A stretch of DNA of 52,370 nt from JALOAP01 sp964632355 (GTDB lineage Bacteria > Chloroflexota > Dehalococcoidia > Tepidiformales > Tepidiformaceae): the NCBI GenBank assembly GCA_964632355.1, contig CAZWBW010000007.1, forward strand, positions 1-52,370, given 5' to 3'. A program made the position numbers and the translations under genes. The notes beneath the pieces were generated by a model that saw only the letters and a program-made list of their open reading frames with translations, searched no databases and had not been told where the DNA came from. Shown one piece after another: positions 33,697 through 42,209 of the stretch. The stretch's first letter is position 1, and the number at the start of each line of letters is the position of its first letter.

Positions 33697-34482
33697 ATGA
33701 GCCAGCACCCACACCCACCACAGGGCGAACGTCCCGCTCGCCGCGGCCCGATGGTCGACCTCGACCCCAGCGGCCAGATCAGTCTGCGCGAACCCGATCG
33801 GCAGCCGCGCCAGTTCCTGAACTACGCCTTCTTCAAGCTCGACCCGGCTTTTCGCCGTCTCCCGGTCGAGGAGCGGAAGGCTGCCCTCGAGCAGTTCCGC
33901 GAACTCCTCGAGCGCTGGTCGAACGTCGACGACATGATTCTGCGCACGTACTCGCTCGTCGGCCTTCGCGCCGATAGCGACTTCATGCTCTGGCGCATCT
34001 CGACCGATATCGGCTGTTTCCAGCGGATGCAGACCGAGATCAACCGGTCGGCGCTCGGTGCGTGGCTCACGCAGCCGTACAACTTCCTTTCTCTGCAGAA
34101 GCGCTCCCAGTACGTGAACCGTGTCGAAGGTTCGGGCGAAGGCATCGAACTCCTGCCGGGACAGGGGAAGTACCTGTTCGTCTACCCGTTCGTGAAAACC
34201 CGGGCGTGGTACGCGCTCACACCCCACGCGCGGCAGGGGATGATGGACGAACACATCTACGCCTCCAGCCCCTTCAAGGGCGTCCGGCTCAACACCAGCT
34301 ACTCCTACGGCATCGACGACCAGGAGTTCGTGGTCGCCTTCGACTCCGACTACCCACAGGAGTTCGTCGACCTCGTCGGGCGGCTCCGTTACACCGAGGC
34401 GAGCCTCTACACCCAGCGCGATACCCCGATGTTCACCTGCGCAAAGGCCGACCCGGCCACCATCGTCTCCCAACTGGCGTGA
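33697..34482 (+). CDS. hemQ: HemQ/chlorite-dismutase-family heme protein (probable coproheme decarboxylase)
   Basis: 261 residues; the ferredoxin-like repeat of the Cld/HemQ family. VYPFVKTRAWYALTP contains Tyr163, at the place of the catalytic Tyr of HemQ, and Lys167; MMDEHI has His186, the expected proximal heme ligand 23 residues later, the same spacing as in actinobacterial HemQ. RLNTSYSYGIDDQEFVVAFD and LRYTEASLYTQRDTPMF close the domain. HemQ uses peroxide to turn two propionates of coproheme III into vinyls, giving heme b. Here it is followed by genes for the siroheme route, which also passes through coproheme. A true chlorite dismutase is less likely but not excluded. Confidence 0.78.
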   Translation: MSQHPHPPQGERPARRGPMVDLDPSGQISLREPDRQPRQFLNYAFFKLDPAFRRLPVEERKAALEQFRELLERWSNVDDMILRTYSLVGLRADSDFMLWRISTDIGCFQRMQTEINRSALGAWLTQPYNFLSLQKRSQYVNRVEGSGEGIELLPGQGKYLFVYPFVKTRAWYALTPHARQGMMDEHIYASSPFKGVRLNTSYSYGIDDQEFVVAFDSDYPQEFVDLVGRLRYTEASLYTQRDTPMFTCAKADPATIVSQLA

Positions 34483-34498
34483 GGCAGGGGGCGGTCCG

Positions 34499-34528
34499 TT
34501 GCACATAGCGGCTAACCTGTGCGATTCT
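34499..34528 (+). promoter_or_regulatory. Possible promoter with dyad before hemA
   Basis: TTGCAC at 34499-34504 is followed, 18 bases later, by GATTCT, a weak -10. A dyad GCACA (34501-34505) and TGTGC (34518-34522) overlaps it. The 79-base spacer between hemQ and hemA is the largest inside the heme run, so a second promoter here is plausible. Confidence 0.3.
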
Positions 34529-34561
34529 CCCAAAAGCCCTCGAAATAGCGCGTGAGGCATC

Positions 34562-35677
34562 GTGAAATACGAAATTTCGAGAGAATTGGAAAGTTTCCAC
34601 GCCTGCACCTGGCAGATCGCCTCACTGCCAGCACCAGCCTTCGCTGAAGCCCAAGCCGCTGCTGAAAGCCACGCAGCCGACGGTGGCGCGATGCTCCTCG
34701 TCACCTGCCAGCGGCTCGAGGCCTACCACTTCGGCGCCTGTGAGTGCCGGTGCGACGTTCACCTGGCCGGCCGCGAAGCGCTCTACCACCTCACGGAGGT
34801 GGCCGCAGGCCTCCATGCCGTCGTCCCCGGGGAGGAACAGGTTCTCGGGCAGGTGCGGTACGCCATCCTCTCCGCGCCGCCGGCCTTCCGCGGCCCCGGC
34901 GAAGTCGCGATGGCCAGCGCCCGCCAGTTCCGCCGCACGCTCGAATTCGAATCCGACGCCGGGCACGTCCTCGATCGTGCGCTGCGCTACCTTGGGCTCG
35001 CCCCCCGGGGAGTGCTGCTCGTGCTCGGTTCGGGTCACATGGGCCGGCTGGTGGCCCGTCGCGGGCTTGCGCTCGGGTTCGAAAAGGTTGTCGTCGCGTC
35101 GCGTCAGCGGCCCTCGAGTTCGTGGTTCGGCGATAGCCGGCTCGCCTGGCAGCCGCTCGACCGTGTTCGGGAGTTGCCGGCCGTGGCGGTTGCCGCCGGG
35201 TGCCTCGGTGGCGACGCCGCCGAGCTCGTACCGGAGCGTGACCTCCCGCCCACGGGTGGCCTCGTCGACCTCGGCACGCCGCGCAACTTCTCGCCGGGGA
35301 CCCTTCCGCGCGTCGATATCGCAACCCTCCTCGCGGCGGAGACGGGAGATTCGGCGGAAGCGTCGTGGCGGGCGGCAATGGCCAGCCGAGTCCGCGAATT
35401 GGTCGATGCCCGTCTCGAAGCAGCGGAGACCGAGGACCGCACGGGCCTGCGGCTCCTTCGCGCCGAGGTTGAGCGCCAGCGCCGCCGCGAAGCCGAGCGC
35501 ATCGCTGCGCACCACCCCGAGATCCCTCGCGAGACCATCGAAGTCATCACGCGGTCGCTCCTGAACCGCGTGTTCCACACCCCGTCCGAACGCCTGCGCC
35601 AGCTCGGCGATACCGAGCTCGCCCGCGAACTGGCCGCGCTGTTCGTTAGCGATGGGGCCACGGAGGAAGCGTCTTGA
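34562..35677 (+). CDS. hemA: Glutamyl-tRNA reductase (divergent, shortened)
   Basis: 371 residues from GTG at 34562, shorter than the usual 400-450. LLVTCQRLEAY has the catalytic Cys49 in TCQR, where most have TCNR. VVPGEEQVLGQVRYA matches the GEDQILGQVK motif and LVLGSGHMGRLVARRG is the NADPH-binding loop. A C-terminal helical dimerisation part remains (AEVERQRRREAERIAAHHPE, then RSLLNRVFHTPSERLRQL). It makes glutamate-1-semialdehyde from Glu-tRNA, the first step of C5 tetrapyrrole synthesis. HemL, the next enzyme, is five genes on. It overlaps the downstream gene by four bases (TTGA). Confidence 0.88.
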   Translation: MKYEISRELESFHACTWQIASLPAPAFAEAQAAAESHAADGGAMLLVTCQRLEAYHFGACECRCDVHLAGREALYHLTEVAAGLHAVVPGEEQVLGQVRYAILSAPPAFRGPGEVAMASARQFRRTLEFESDAGHVLDRALRYLGLAPRGVLLVLGSGHMGRLVARRGLALGFEKVVVASRQRPSSSWFGDSRLAWQPLDRVRELPAVAVAAGCLGGDAAELVPERDLPPTGGLVDLGTPRNFSPGTLPRVDIATLLAAETGDSAEASWRAAMASRVRELVDARLEAAETEDRTGLRLLRAEVERQRRREAERIAAHHPEIPRETIEVITRSLLNRVFHTPSERLRQLGDTELARELAALFVSDGATEEAS

Positions 35678-36801
35678 CTGCTCCCGCAGCACCCGTATCC
35701 ATTCACGATCCCGTCAACGTTGCCATCCTCTCGATCTCCGAGGACCGGCTGCAGGGCTTCCAGCCCGACCCGCTGGGCGAAATCTCCCGCCGTTCGGGCG
35801 TCGAACTCCCCGTTGTCGTCGAACGCATCCGGGCGATGCTCGAAGCCGGCACCATTCGCCGCGTCCGCCAGACACTCATGGCGACGAACCTCGCTGAGGG
35901 CGCCCTCGCTGCCTGGCAGGTCCCGCCCGAGCGCCTCGACGACGCCTTCGACTTCATGTTCCGCGAGGACCCGTTCTCCGGGCATGTCGTCATCCGGTCG
36001 ACGGACGCCGGCACGCCGGGGTCGAAGTACCGGCTCTGGACCACTCTGAAGGTGCCGCAGGGCTACTCGCTGGAAAAGCACGCGCGCTATCTCGCGTCCG
36101 TGGTCGGCGCCGAAAGCTTTCGGCTTATGCCCGCGAAGCGGCTCTTCGTGCTTGGCGTTGGCCATACCCGCCGCCGGGACCTCGAGCCGGGGAGCCGCGC
36201 CGAAGTCCTCGCCGAAGCGAAAGACACCGAAATCGTTCACCTCAGCGACGAAGAATGGCAGGTGCTGGGCGCGCTCAAACGCGAGTTCCGCCCGGACGAA
36301 ATCGTCCCCGATATCTGGCGCGGGCGCGCCGCCGAAGCCGGTGTGTCGCTCGAACGTTTCTACGAGGTCGCACAGTCGCTTCACGACCGCGGCGTCATCG
36401 GCCGTTTCTCTACGTTTCTCGAGCACGTGAAGCAGCTCTCCACCGGTGAGCGCGTCACCCGGTACAACGCGCTCTTCCACTGGGCTGTGCCGCCCGGGCG
36501 CGAAATCGATGCCGGCCGGGAAGTGGGTCGCCACCACGTCATGACTCACGCGTACTGGCGCGAAGGTGGCCCCGAGTTCGCGAACGTGAACATCATGGGC
36601 GTTGCCCACGGCACCGAGAAGGAAACCGTGCTCGCCCACAAGGCCGCCATCGACCGGCACCTTGCCGAGGCCGGCATCCCGGTAAGCTATACGAACGTGT
36701 TCTGGGGCGGTCGCAGCGAGATCAAGCCGTCCGAGATCCTGCCGCAGGCCTATCGCGAATGGTGCCGCTCGCGTGACATCGACCCGGAGGAAATGCGCTA
36801 A
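35674..36801 (+). CDS. ahbAB: Fused AhbA-AhbB-like siroheme decarboxylase
   Basis: 375 residues; TTG at 35674, seven bases after GGAGG, overlapping the hemA stop. Two tandem Lrp/AsnC-like halves are visible. Each has a winged-helix part (PLGEISRRSGVELPVVVERI; WQVLGALKREFRPDEIV...AEAGVSLERF) followed by a regulatory-type ferredoxin-like domain with an HxxxR motif: HVVIR at 104-108 with RLWTTLKVP after it, and HAYWR at 292-296 with NVNIMGVAHG after it. AhbA and AhbB are normally separate subunits of about 150-170 residues that decarboxylate siroheme to 12,18-didecarboxysiroheme. Related NirDL fusions exist in heme d1 synthesis. Position between siroheme-making enzymes and HemQ supports the role; a plain regulator is unlikely. 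Confidence 0.8.
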   Translation: MTAPAAPVSIHDPVNVAILSISEDRLQGFQPDPLGEISRRSGVELPVVVERIRAMLEAGTIRRVRQTLMATNLAEGALAAWQVPPERLDDAFDFMFREDPFSGHVVIRSTDAGTPGSKYRLWTTLKVPQGYSLEKHARYLASVVGAESFRLMPAKRLFVLGVGHTRRRDLEPGSRAEVLAEAKDTEIVHLSDEEWQVLGALKREFRPDEIVPDIWRGRAAEAGVSLERFYEVAQSLHDRGVIGRFSTFLEHVKQLSTGERVTRYNALFHWAVPPGREIDAGREVGRHHVMTHAYWREGGPEFANVNIMGVAHGTEKETVLAHKAAIDRHLAEAGIPVSYTNVFWGGRSEIKPSEILPQAYREWCRSRDIDPEEMR

Positions 36802-36805
36802 CGTC

Positions 36806-38284
36806 ATGAGGGCTGGCCACGTCTACATCGTTGGTGCGGGCCCCGGTGACCCGCAACTCATCACGCTCGCGGGGCTGCGTGCCCTCGAATCGGCCGACCT
36901 GGTCTTCTACGATGCGCTGGCTCCGGCCGCCCTGCTCCGCCACGCCCCTCCGAGTGCCAGGTTCGTGTTCGTCGGCAAGCGTGCCGGAGACCATGCCCAC
37001 CGGCAGGACGAAATCGAGCAGATGATGGTCGAACGGGCGCTCGCCGGGCAGCGCGTCGTCCGGCTGAAGGGCGGCGATCCCTTCGTCTTCGGCCGCGGCT
37101 CCGAAGAGGCGCTCGCCTGCAGGGCTGCTGGTGTCCCGTTCACCGTGGTTCCTGGCATTACGTCCGCTATCGGTGCGCCCGCCTACGCCGGGATTCCGGT
37201 CACCCACCGCGGTCTCGCGAGCAGCTTCACCGTGATTACCGGCAACGAAGCGAACGACGATGCCGCCTCCGTCGACTGGGACCACGCCGCGAAGGCCGAG
37301 ACGCTCGTCATCCTCATGGGCCTCCGAACGCTCGCGGCAAACATGCAACGGCTGCTCGCCGCAGGCCGCGACCCCGACACGCCCGTCGCCTGCGTGCGCT
37401 GGGGCACCCGCCCCGACCAGGAGGTCGTGACCGGCACCGTCGCTACCATCGCCCGAATCGTCGAAGAACGCGGACTGGAGTCCCCCGTTGTCACCGTCGT
37501 CGGCGAAGTCGCCCTGCTCGCGCACGAACTCTCCTGGTTCGAGCCGGGGCCCCTCGCTGGCCGCCGCGTCGTCGTCCCCCGCGCCCGCGCACAGGCCAGC
37601 GAACTTGCCGCCCGCCTCGGAGCGCTCGGTGCCTACGTGGTCGAAGCGCCGGTCATCGCCACCCGTCCCCTCCCGGAGAACATCGACACGCACTGCGTCG
37701 CCGGGTGCTGGGACTGGCTCATCTTCACCAGTGCCAACGGCGTCGAGGCGTTCTTCCTGGCGCTCGATTCGGCCGGCATCGATTCCCGTGCCCTCCACGG
37801 CACGCAGATCGCTGCCATCGGCGACGCGACCGAACAGGCGCTGCGGGCCCGCGGCATCCGCGCCGACTTCATCCCCTCACGCGCCACCTCCACGGTCCTC
37901 GCCGAGGAACTCCCCCGCGTCAACGGCGCGCGCGTTTTCCTCCCTGTCTCGAATCTGACCGATACCCGGCTTGCCTCCGCGCTTCGTCGCCGCGGCGCGA
38001 AGGTGAACCAGGTCGCCGCATATGAAACCATCCCGCAGCCCCTCGACGCCGCGCGGCTCCGCGAGGTTGCCGAAGCTGATGCTGTCACCTTCACCAGCGC
38101 CTCGACCGCACGCTACCTCCACGAGGCACTCGGAGGCCGCGAACTTCCTGCCTCCGCGCGGCTGGTGAGCATCGGCGAGCAGACGTCGAAGGCCGTGATC
38201 GAGCACTTTGGCCGCGTCGACCACGAAGCCGCCGAACCTTCGCTCGATGCGCTGGTAGAGGCGCTCTGCGAGGTGCTGGAGTGA
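36806..38284 (+). CDS. cobA-hemD: Fused uroporphyrinogen-III C-methyltransferase and uroporphyrinogen-III synthase
   Basis: 492 residues from ATG at 36806. The first 240 are CobA: VYIVGAGPGDPQLITLAGLR, LKGGDPFVFGRGSEEA and VVPGITSAIGAPAYAGIPVT, the SAM-binding and substrate motifs. From about 250 the HemD domain follows (RRVVVPRARAQASELAARL, WLIFTSANGVEAFF, AVTFTSASTARYLHEALGG). The enzyme closes uroporphyrinogen III and methylates it twice to precorrin-2. This fusion is common in Gram-positive and related bacteria. It overlaps met8 by four bases (GTGA). Confidence 0.95.
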   Translation: MRAGHVYIVGAGPGDPQLITLAGLRALESADLVFYDALAPAALLRHAPPSARFVFVGKRAGDHAHRQDEIEQMMVERALAGQRVVRLKGGDPFVFGRGSEEALACRAAGVPFTVVPGITSAIGAPAYAGIPVTHRGLASSFTVITGNEANDDAASVDWDHAAKAETLVILMGLRTLAANMQRLLAAGRDPDTPVACVRWGTRPDQEVVTGTVATIARIVEERGLESPVVTVVGEVALLAHELSWFEPGPLAGRRVVVPRARAQASELAARLGALGAYVVEAPVIATRPLPENIDTHCVAGCWDWLIFTSANGVEAFFLALDSAGIDSRALHGTQIAAIGDATEQALRARGIRADFIPSRATSTVLAEELPRVNGARVFLPVSNLTDTRLASALRRRGAKVNQVAAYETIPQPLDAARLREVAEADAVTFTSASTARYLHEALGGRELPASARLVSIGEQTSKAVIEHFGRVDHEAAEPSLDALVEALCEVLE

Positions 38285-38802
38285 GTGTCATGCTCGAACT
38301 GTTGCCGTCGGTCGGGCCGGCGCTCGTCGTTGGGGGAGGCGCCGTGGCCGCCCGCAAGGTCCAGAACCTCGTAGAAGGCGGGTTCGCGGTGACCGTCATC
38401 GCGCCCAACATCGCACCCGAGATCCGCGCACACGAATCCGTGACGTTCGTCGCAGCCCCCTTCGAGCCCGCTGACCTCCCCTCCGACGCCCCGTACGCGC
38501 TCGTCTTCGCCTGCACCACAGACCGCGAAACCAACCGGCTCGTCGGCGAACTCGCGCGCCGCGCCCGCATCCCCGTCCTCGTCTCCGATGCCCAGTCGGA
38601 GAGCACCTTCTTCACGCCCGCGGTGCACCGCGATGGTGACCTGACCATCGGCGTTTCGACCGGCGGCGCGTCCCCCACGCTCGCCCGCGACCTCCGCGAT
38701 CGAGTTGCACGGGCGCTTGGCGATGGTTGGGCCGAGAAGGTAGCTGCAGCCCGCCAGGAGCGCTCCGCCCGCGCCACCTCTAAGGAGGACGCAGGGTCGT
38801 GA
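38281..38802 (+). CDS. Precorrin-2 dehydrogenase (Met8/CysG-N type)
   Basis: 173 residues; a GTG at 38281 overlaps the previous stop, with an ATG three codons on as an alternative. The Rossmann motif ALVVGGGAVAARKVQNLVEGG binds NAD and ACTTDRETNRLV holds the catalytic Asp region; SESTFFTPAVHRDGDLTIGVSTGG continues the family pattern. It oxidises precorrin-2 to sirohydrochlorin. The family's C-terminal part is short here (normally about 200 residues), and chelation is left to the following CbiX/SirB protein. It overlaps that gene by four bases. Confidence 0.92.
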   Translation: MSVMLELLPSVGPALVVGGGAVAARKVQNLVEGGFAVTVIAPNIAPEIRAHESVTFVAAPFEPADLPSDAPYALVFACTTDRETNRLVGELARRARIPVLVSDAQSESTFFTPAVHRDGDLTIGVSTGGASPTLARDLRDRVARALGDGWAEKVAAARQERSARATSKEDAGS

Positions 38803-39542
38803 GCATGTCCCGCGCACTCCTGCTCGTCGGTCACGGTTCGCACTTGAACGGGAACTCAAGCGCCCCGGCGTACGACCATGCCGACCGCCTGCGCGCATCC
38901 GGCGCCTTCGACGAGGTGCAGGTCGGCTTCTGGAAGGAGGAGCCGTCGCTCGCACGGGCGCTCGATGGCGTGGAGTCCGACGATGTCACCGTGGTTCCCC
39001 TCTTTATTTCGACCGGCTACTTCACGCAGCAGGTGATCCCGCGCGAGATGCGCCTCTCGGGTCGCCTGAGCGAAGTCGAGGGCAAAGTCGTTCGCTATTC
39101 GGATCCGATCGGCGCCCACCCGGCGCTCGCCCGGGTCGTGCTCCAGCGCGCCGCTGAGGCCGGCGCCGGCCCCGACCACGCGCTCGCAGTGCTCGGCCAT
39201 GGCACACCGCGCAACCCACAGTCCGAGCGGAACGTCTTCGCCCAGGCCGAGTACGTGCGCGCGCTTGAGCCGGGCCGCGAAGTGACCACCGTCTTCATCG
39301 ACCAGCATCCGAACATGCGCGACCTGTTCGATCTCGTCCGCGCCGAATCTGTCGTCATGGTGCCCCTGTTCATCGCTGATGGCTGGCATGTGGGCGAAAC
39401 CATCCCCGAGGACATGGCGATCGATGGCGTCGAAACCCGTCGCGATGGGCGCCGCCTTCGGTATGCGGGCGCCGTCGGCACCCACCCGGCTGTCACCGAT
39501 GTCATCCTCGAGCTCGCCGAAGAGGCTGCGCAGTGGACATAG
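38799..39542 (+). CDS. sirB: Sirohydrochlorin chelatase, long CbiX/SirB type
   Basis: 247 residues from GTG at 38799, overlapping the previous stop. Two CbiX halves are seen: LLVGHGSHLNGNSSAPAYDH with the catalytic His motif near the N-terminus, and LAVLGHGTPRNPQSERNVFA after the middle, with VVPLFISTGYFTQQVIPREM and VMVPLFIADGWHVGETIPED as the paired second motifs. It inserts Fe2+ into sirohydrochlorin to give siroheme (or Co2+ toward cobalamin). Context with siroheme decarboxylase favours iron. The length and partner resemble DR2241 of Deinococcus, in which extra C-terminal domains are fused. Confidence 0.9.
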   Translation: MSMSRALLLVGHGSHLNGNSSAPAYDHADRLRASGAFDEVQVGFWKEEPSLARALDGVESDDVTVVPLFISTGYFTQQVIPREMRLSGRLSEVEGKVVRYSDPIGAHPALARVVLQRAAEAGAGPDHALAVLGHGTPRNPQSERNVFAQAEYVRALEPGREVTTVFIDQHPNMRDLFDLVRAESVVMVPLFIADGWHVGETIPEDMAIDGVETRRDGRRLRYAGAVGTHPAVTDVILELAEEAAQWT

Positions 39543-40198
39543 AAAACCTCGACCTCTGGACCGAGCTGGGCGAGTTGCGCGTTCACATCACCGCGGAGGA
39601 GATCCGCGTGTTCGGTCCGAACTCCTCGCCGGATTCGCCCGTTGCCCCCTCCGACCCGGCCGGGCTCCGCGACTGGACCCGCGTCGACGATCTCGGCCGG
39701 TATCGCCCGCTCCCGGGCGCGCGGACTATGCGCTCGAACTGGCAGGTGAGCTTCCCGTCGCTCGCCGCCTTCACCGACGCGATGTCCGAGGTGTACCCCC
39801 TCGCCTTCGAACACACGACGGCGTGGCAGGAAGGCCACCTGCGCATCGTTGGCCTCGACGAGGTCCTTTCTCGGCAGTCGGGCCGCTACGAAGTCGCCGC
39901 CAAAGCCGACGAGACCAGTCGCCAGCTCGCGAGCGCCGTCCTCTGCGGCCGTTGCGTGAAGCGCCCCGTCTGGCAGGACGAAGCGGCCGTGGCCATCCCT
40001 GGCGACACCACCATCCCCTGCCCCGAGCCCTGCAGTGTGCTCGTGGCGCTCTGCCGTGAAGCCGCCCTCTGGCAGGATGACCCGCCCGACCCCGCCGAGG
40101 CCGACCCTACCGTCGCCTTCGCCGCCTTCGACGTGCCCGGCAACGAGATTCGCGAAGCCTACCTGCGGGCGCGCTATGGAGGTCCACGTGAGCAATAG
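39533..40198 (+). CDS. Cysteine-rich partner of the CbiX/SirB chelatase (DR2241-like extra domains)
   Basis: 221 residues, beginning inside the end of the chelatase gene (10-base overlap). The N-terminal half is a mixed alpha/beta domain (SNWQVSFPSLAAFTDAMSEVY); the C-terminal half has LCGRCVKRPVWQDE and IPCPEPCSVLVALC, a CxxC plus CxxxC set fit to hold a 4Fe-4S cluster. I recognise this pair as like the stabilising and Fe-S domains described for DR2241, where they are fused to CbiX; here they form a separate protein. A role in metal insertion or electron supply to the chelatase is inferred. Its end overlaps hemL by 11 bases. Confidence 0.6.
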   Translation: MDIENLDLWTELGELRVHITAEEIRVFGPNSSPDSPVAPSDPAGLRDWTRVDDLGRYRPLPGARTMRSNWQVSFPSLAAFTDAMSEVYPLAFEHTTAWQEGHLRIVGLDEVLSRQSGRYEVAAKADETSRQLASAVLCGRCVKRPVWQDEAAVAIPGDTTIPCPEPCSVLVALCREAALWQDDPPDPAEADPTVAFAAFDVPGNEIREAYLRARYGGPREQ

Positions 40199-41465
40199 CG
40201 AACTCCGCGACGCCGGCCGCAGCCTCTTCCCGGGCGGCGTGAACAGCCCGGTCCGGTCCTTTCGTTCAGTCGGCGGCAACCCGGTTCCCATCGCGCGCGC
40301 TTCCGGGCCGTTCGTCTGGGACGCGGAAGACCGCCGCTACATCGACTACATCGCCGCCTTCGGACCGCTGATCCTCGGGCACGCCCACCCGGCAATTGTC
40401 GACGCGGTTCAGAAGGCCGCGGAAAGCGGTACCGCGTTCGGCGCGCTGTCCCCGGGCGAAGTGGAACTCGGTCAGCGCATCACCGCAGCGACCGGTCTCG
40501 AACGCATCCGGTTCGTGAACTCCGGGACCGAGGCCACGATGACCGCCATTCGCCTGGCGCGCGCAGCAACTGGCCGCGAACTCATCGTGAAATTCGACGG
40601 CTGCTACCACGGACATAACGATGGGCTGCTCGTCCGGGCCGGCTCCGGCGTGGCCACTCTCGGCATGAGCGACTCAGCCGGCGTCCCCGGAGCCATCGCC
40701 GGGCTCACCGCCGTCCTTCCCTACAACGACATCGATGCCCTGCGCACCTGGTTCGACGAACACGGCAGCGAAACGGCCGCGGTCATCGTCGAATCGATCC
40801 CCGGGAACATGGGCCTCGTGCTCCCGGACGGCGACTTCCTCGCGGCGCTCCAGGAGATCCCTCGTGCGCACGGGGCGATGCTTATCGCCGACGAAGTGAT
40901 CACCGGCTTCCGCCTTCGCTACGGCCTTTCCGATCGCCTTCCCGCCGCCGACCTCGTCTGTCTCGGCAAGATCATTGGTGGCGGACTCCCGGTCGGTGCG
41001 TTCGGTGGCCGCGCCGGGCTCATGTCTCTGCTCGCGCCCGAAGGCCCCGTGTACCAGGCCGGCACCCTCAGCGGGAACCCGCTTGTCATGGCTGCCGGCG
41101 CTGCGATGCTCGACACCCTCGCCGACGGGAAGCCCTACCGCCGCGCCGCCGAACTCGCCGGCCACCTTGAGAATGGGCTTCGTGCCGCCGTCCGCCGCGC
41201 GGAGGTGCCGGCCAGCGTGGTCCGCGAAGGTTCGATGGTCACACTCTTCTTCCGGGCCGAGCCTCCCCGCAACTACGCCGAAGCCCGCGAATCCGACACC
41301 GAAGCGTTCGCGGCGTTCCACCGCGGGATGCTCGAACGGGGGATCATGCTGCCGCCGTCCCAGTTCGAGACGTGGTTCGTCTCGTCCGCCCACACGGAAG
41401 CGGAGATCGACACCACCGTGATGGCCGCCCACGAAGTCCTGCACGAACTGAATAGGGCATCCTAA
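40188..41465 (+). CDS. hemL: Glutamate-1-semialdehyde 2,1-aminomutase
   Basis: 425 residues from GTG at 40188, five bases after GGAGG. Class III aminotransferase: MSNSELRDAGRSLFPGGVN, the FVNSGTEATMTAIRLAR cofactor loop, IADEVITGFR with Asp235, and CLGKIIGGGLPVGAFGG with PLP Lys261. KFDGCYHGHNDGLLVRAGSG is diagnostic for this enzyme. It converts glutamate-1-semialdehyde to 5-aminolevulinate, taking over from HemA in the same gene run. It is the last heme gene of the run. Confidence 0.97.
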   Translation: MSNSELRDAGRSLFPGGVNSPVRSFRSVGGNPVPIARASGPFVWDAEDRRYIDYIAAFGPLILGHAHPAIVDAVQKAAESGTAFGALSPGEVELGQRITAATGLERIRFVNSGTEATMTAIRLARAATGRELIVKFDGCYHGHNDGLLVRAGSGVATLGMSDSAGVPGAIAGLTAVLPYNDIDALRTWFDEHGSETAAVIVESIPGNMGLVLPDGDFLAALQEIPRAHGAMLIADEVITGFRLRYGLSDRLPAADLVCLGKIIGGGLPVGAFGGRAGLMSLLAPEGPVYQAGTLSGNPLVMAAGAAMLDTLADGKPYRRAAELAGHLENGLRAAVRRAEVPASVVREGSMVTLFFRAEPPRNYAEARESDTEAFAAFHRGMLERGIMLPPSQFETWFVSSAHTEAEIDTTVMAAHEVLHELNRAS

Positions 41466-41469
41466 CGGC

Positions 41470-42144
41470 GTGGACAGCCTCGAAAAGGTCAGGGCAGAGG
41501 TGATCGACTGCCGACGATGTCCCCGCCTCGTCGAGTGGCGCGAACAGGTCGCCCGCGAGAAGCGCGCGGCCTTCCGCGACTGGGACTATTGGGGGCGGCC
41601 CGTCCCCGGGTTCGGCGATCCGCACGCCCGTCTGATGATCGTCGGGCTCGCGCCGGCCGCCCATGGCGGCAACCGCACCGGCCGCGTGTTCACGGGCGAC
41701 CGGTCGGGCGACTGGCTGTTCGCCTCGCTCTACCGGACCGGCTTCGCGAACCAGCCGGAGAGTGTTCACATCGACGATGGCCTCGAACTGCGCGATGCCT
41801 ACGTCGCGGCAGCCGTCCGGTGTGCGCCGCCAGCGAACCGCCCAACGCCGGAGGAGACCGAAAACTGCCGCCCCTACCTCGAGCGCGAGTTCGCGCTGCT
41901 GAAACCGCGGGTGCTGGTCGCGCTCGGCGGCTTCGCCTACTCCGCCGCGGCGAAGCTCACCGGTCTGCGCCCTCGCCCGGCGTTCGTCCACGGGGTCGAA
42001 GTCCGCACTCCATCCGGGCACACCATCATCTGTTCGTACCACCCCAGCCAGCAGAACACCTTCACCGGCAGGCTCACCACCGAAATGCTCGACGCCGTCT
42101 TCGCCCGCGCCCGGGAGCTTCTCGCATCGGACGGTACGAAGTAG
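41470..42144 (+). CDS. Uracil-DNA glycosylase, family 5 (UdgB)
   Basis: 224 residues; GTG start. Four cysteines for a 4Fe-4S cluster are present (Cys14, Cys17, Cys118, Cys133). Motif A reads GLAPAAHGGNRTGRVF (59-74), lacking the polar catalytic residue of family 4, and motif B reads HPSQQNTFTG (191-200); both are typical of family 5 enzymes of Thermus, Pyrobaculum and mycobacteria. It removes uracil, and often hypoxanthine or other deaminated bases, from DNA. It begins four bases after hemL but is unlikely to be functionally linked to heme. Confidence 0.92.
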   Translation: MDSLEKVRAEVIDCRRCPRLVEWREQVAREKRAAFRDWDYWGRPVPGFGDPHARLMIVGLAPAAHGGNRTGRVFTGDRSGDWLFASLYRTGFANQPESVHIDDGLELRDAYVAAAVRCAPPANRPTPEETENCRPYLEREFALLKPRVLVALGGFAYSAAAKLTGLRPRPAFVHGVEVRTPSGHTIICSYHPSQQNTFTGRLTTEMLDAVFARARELLASDGTK

Positions 42145-42209
42145 ACGCGACCCAATAGCTCGTGACTTTAGTCGCAGCGCATGCGCCACCCGCTTCACAT
42201 ATTCGAAGC

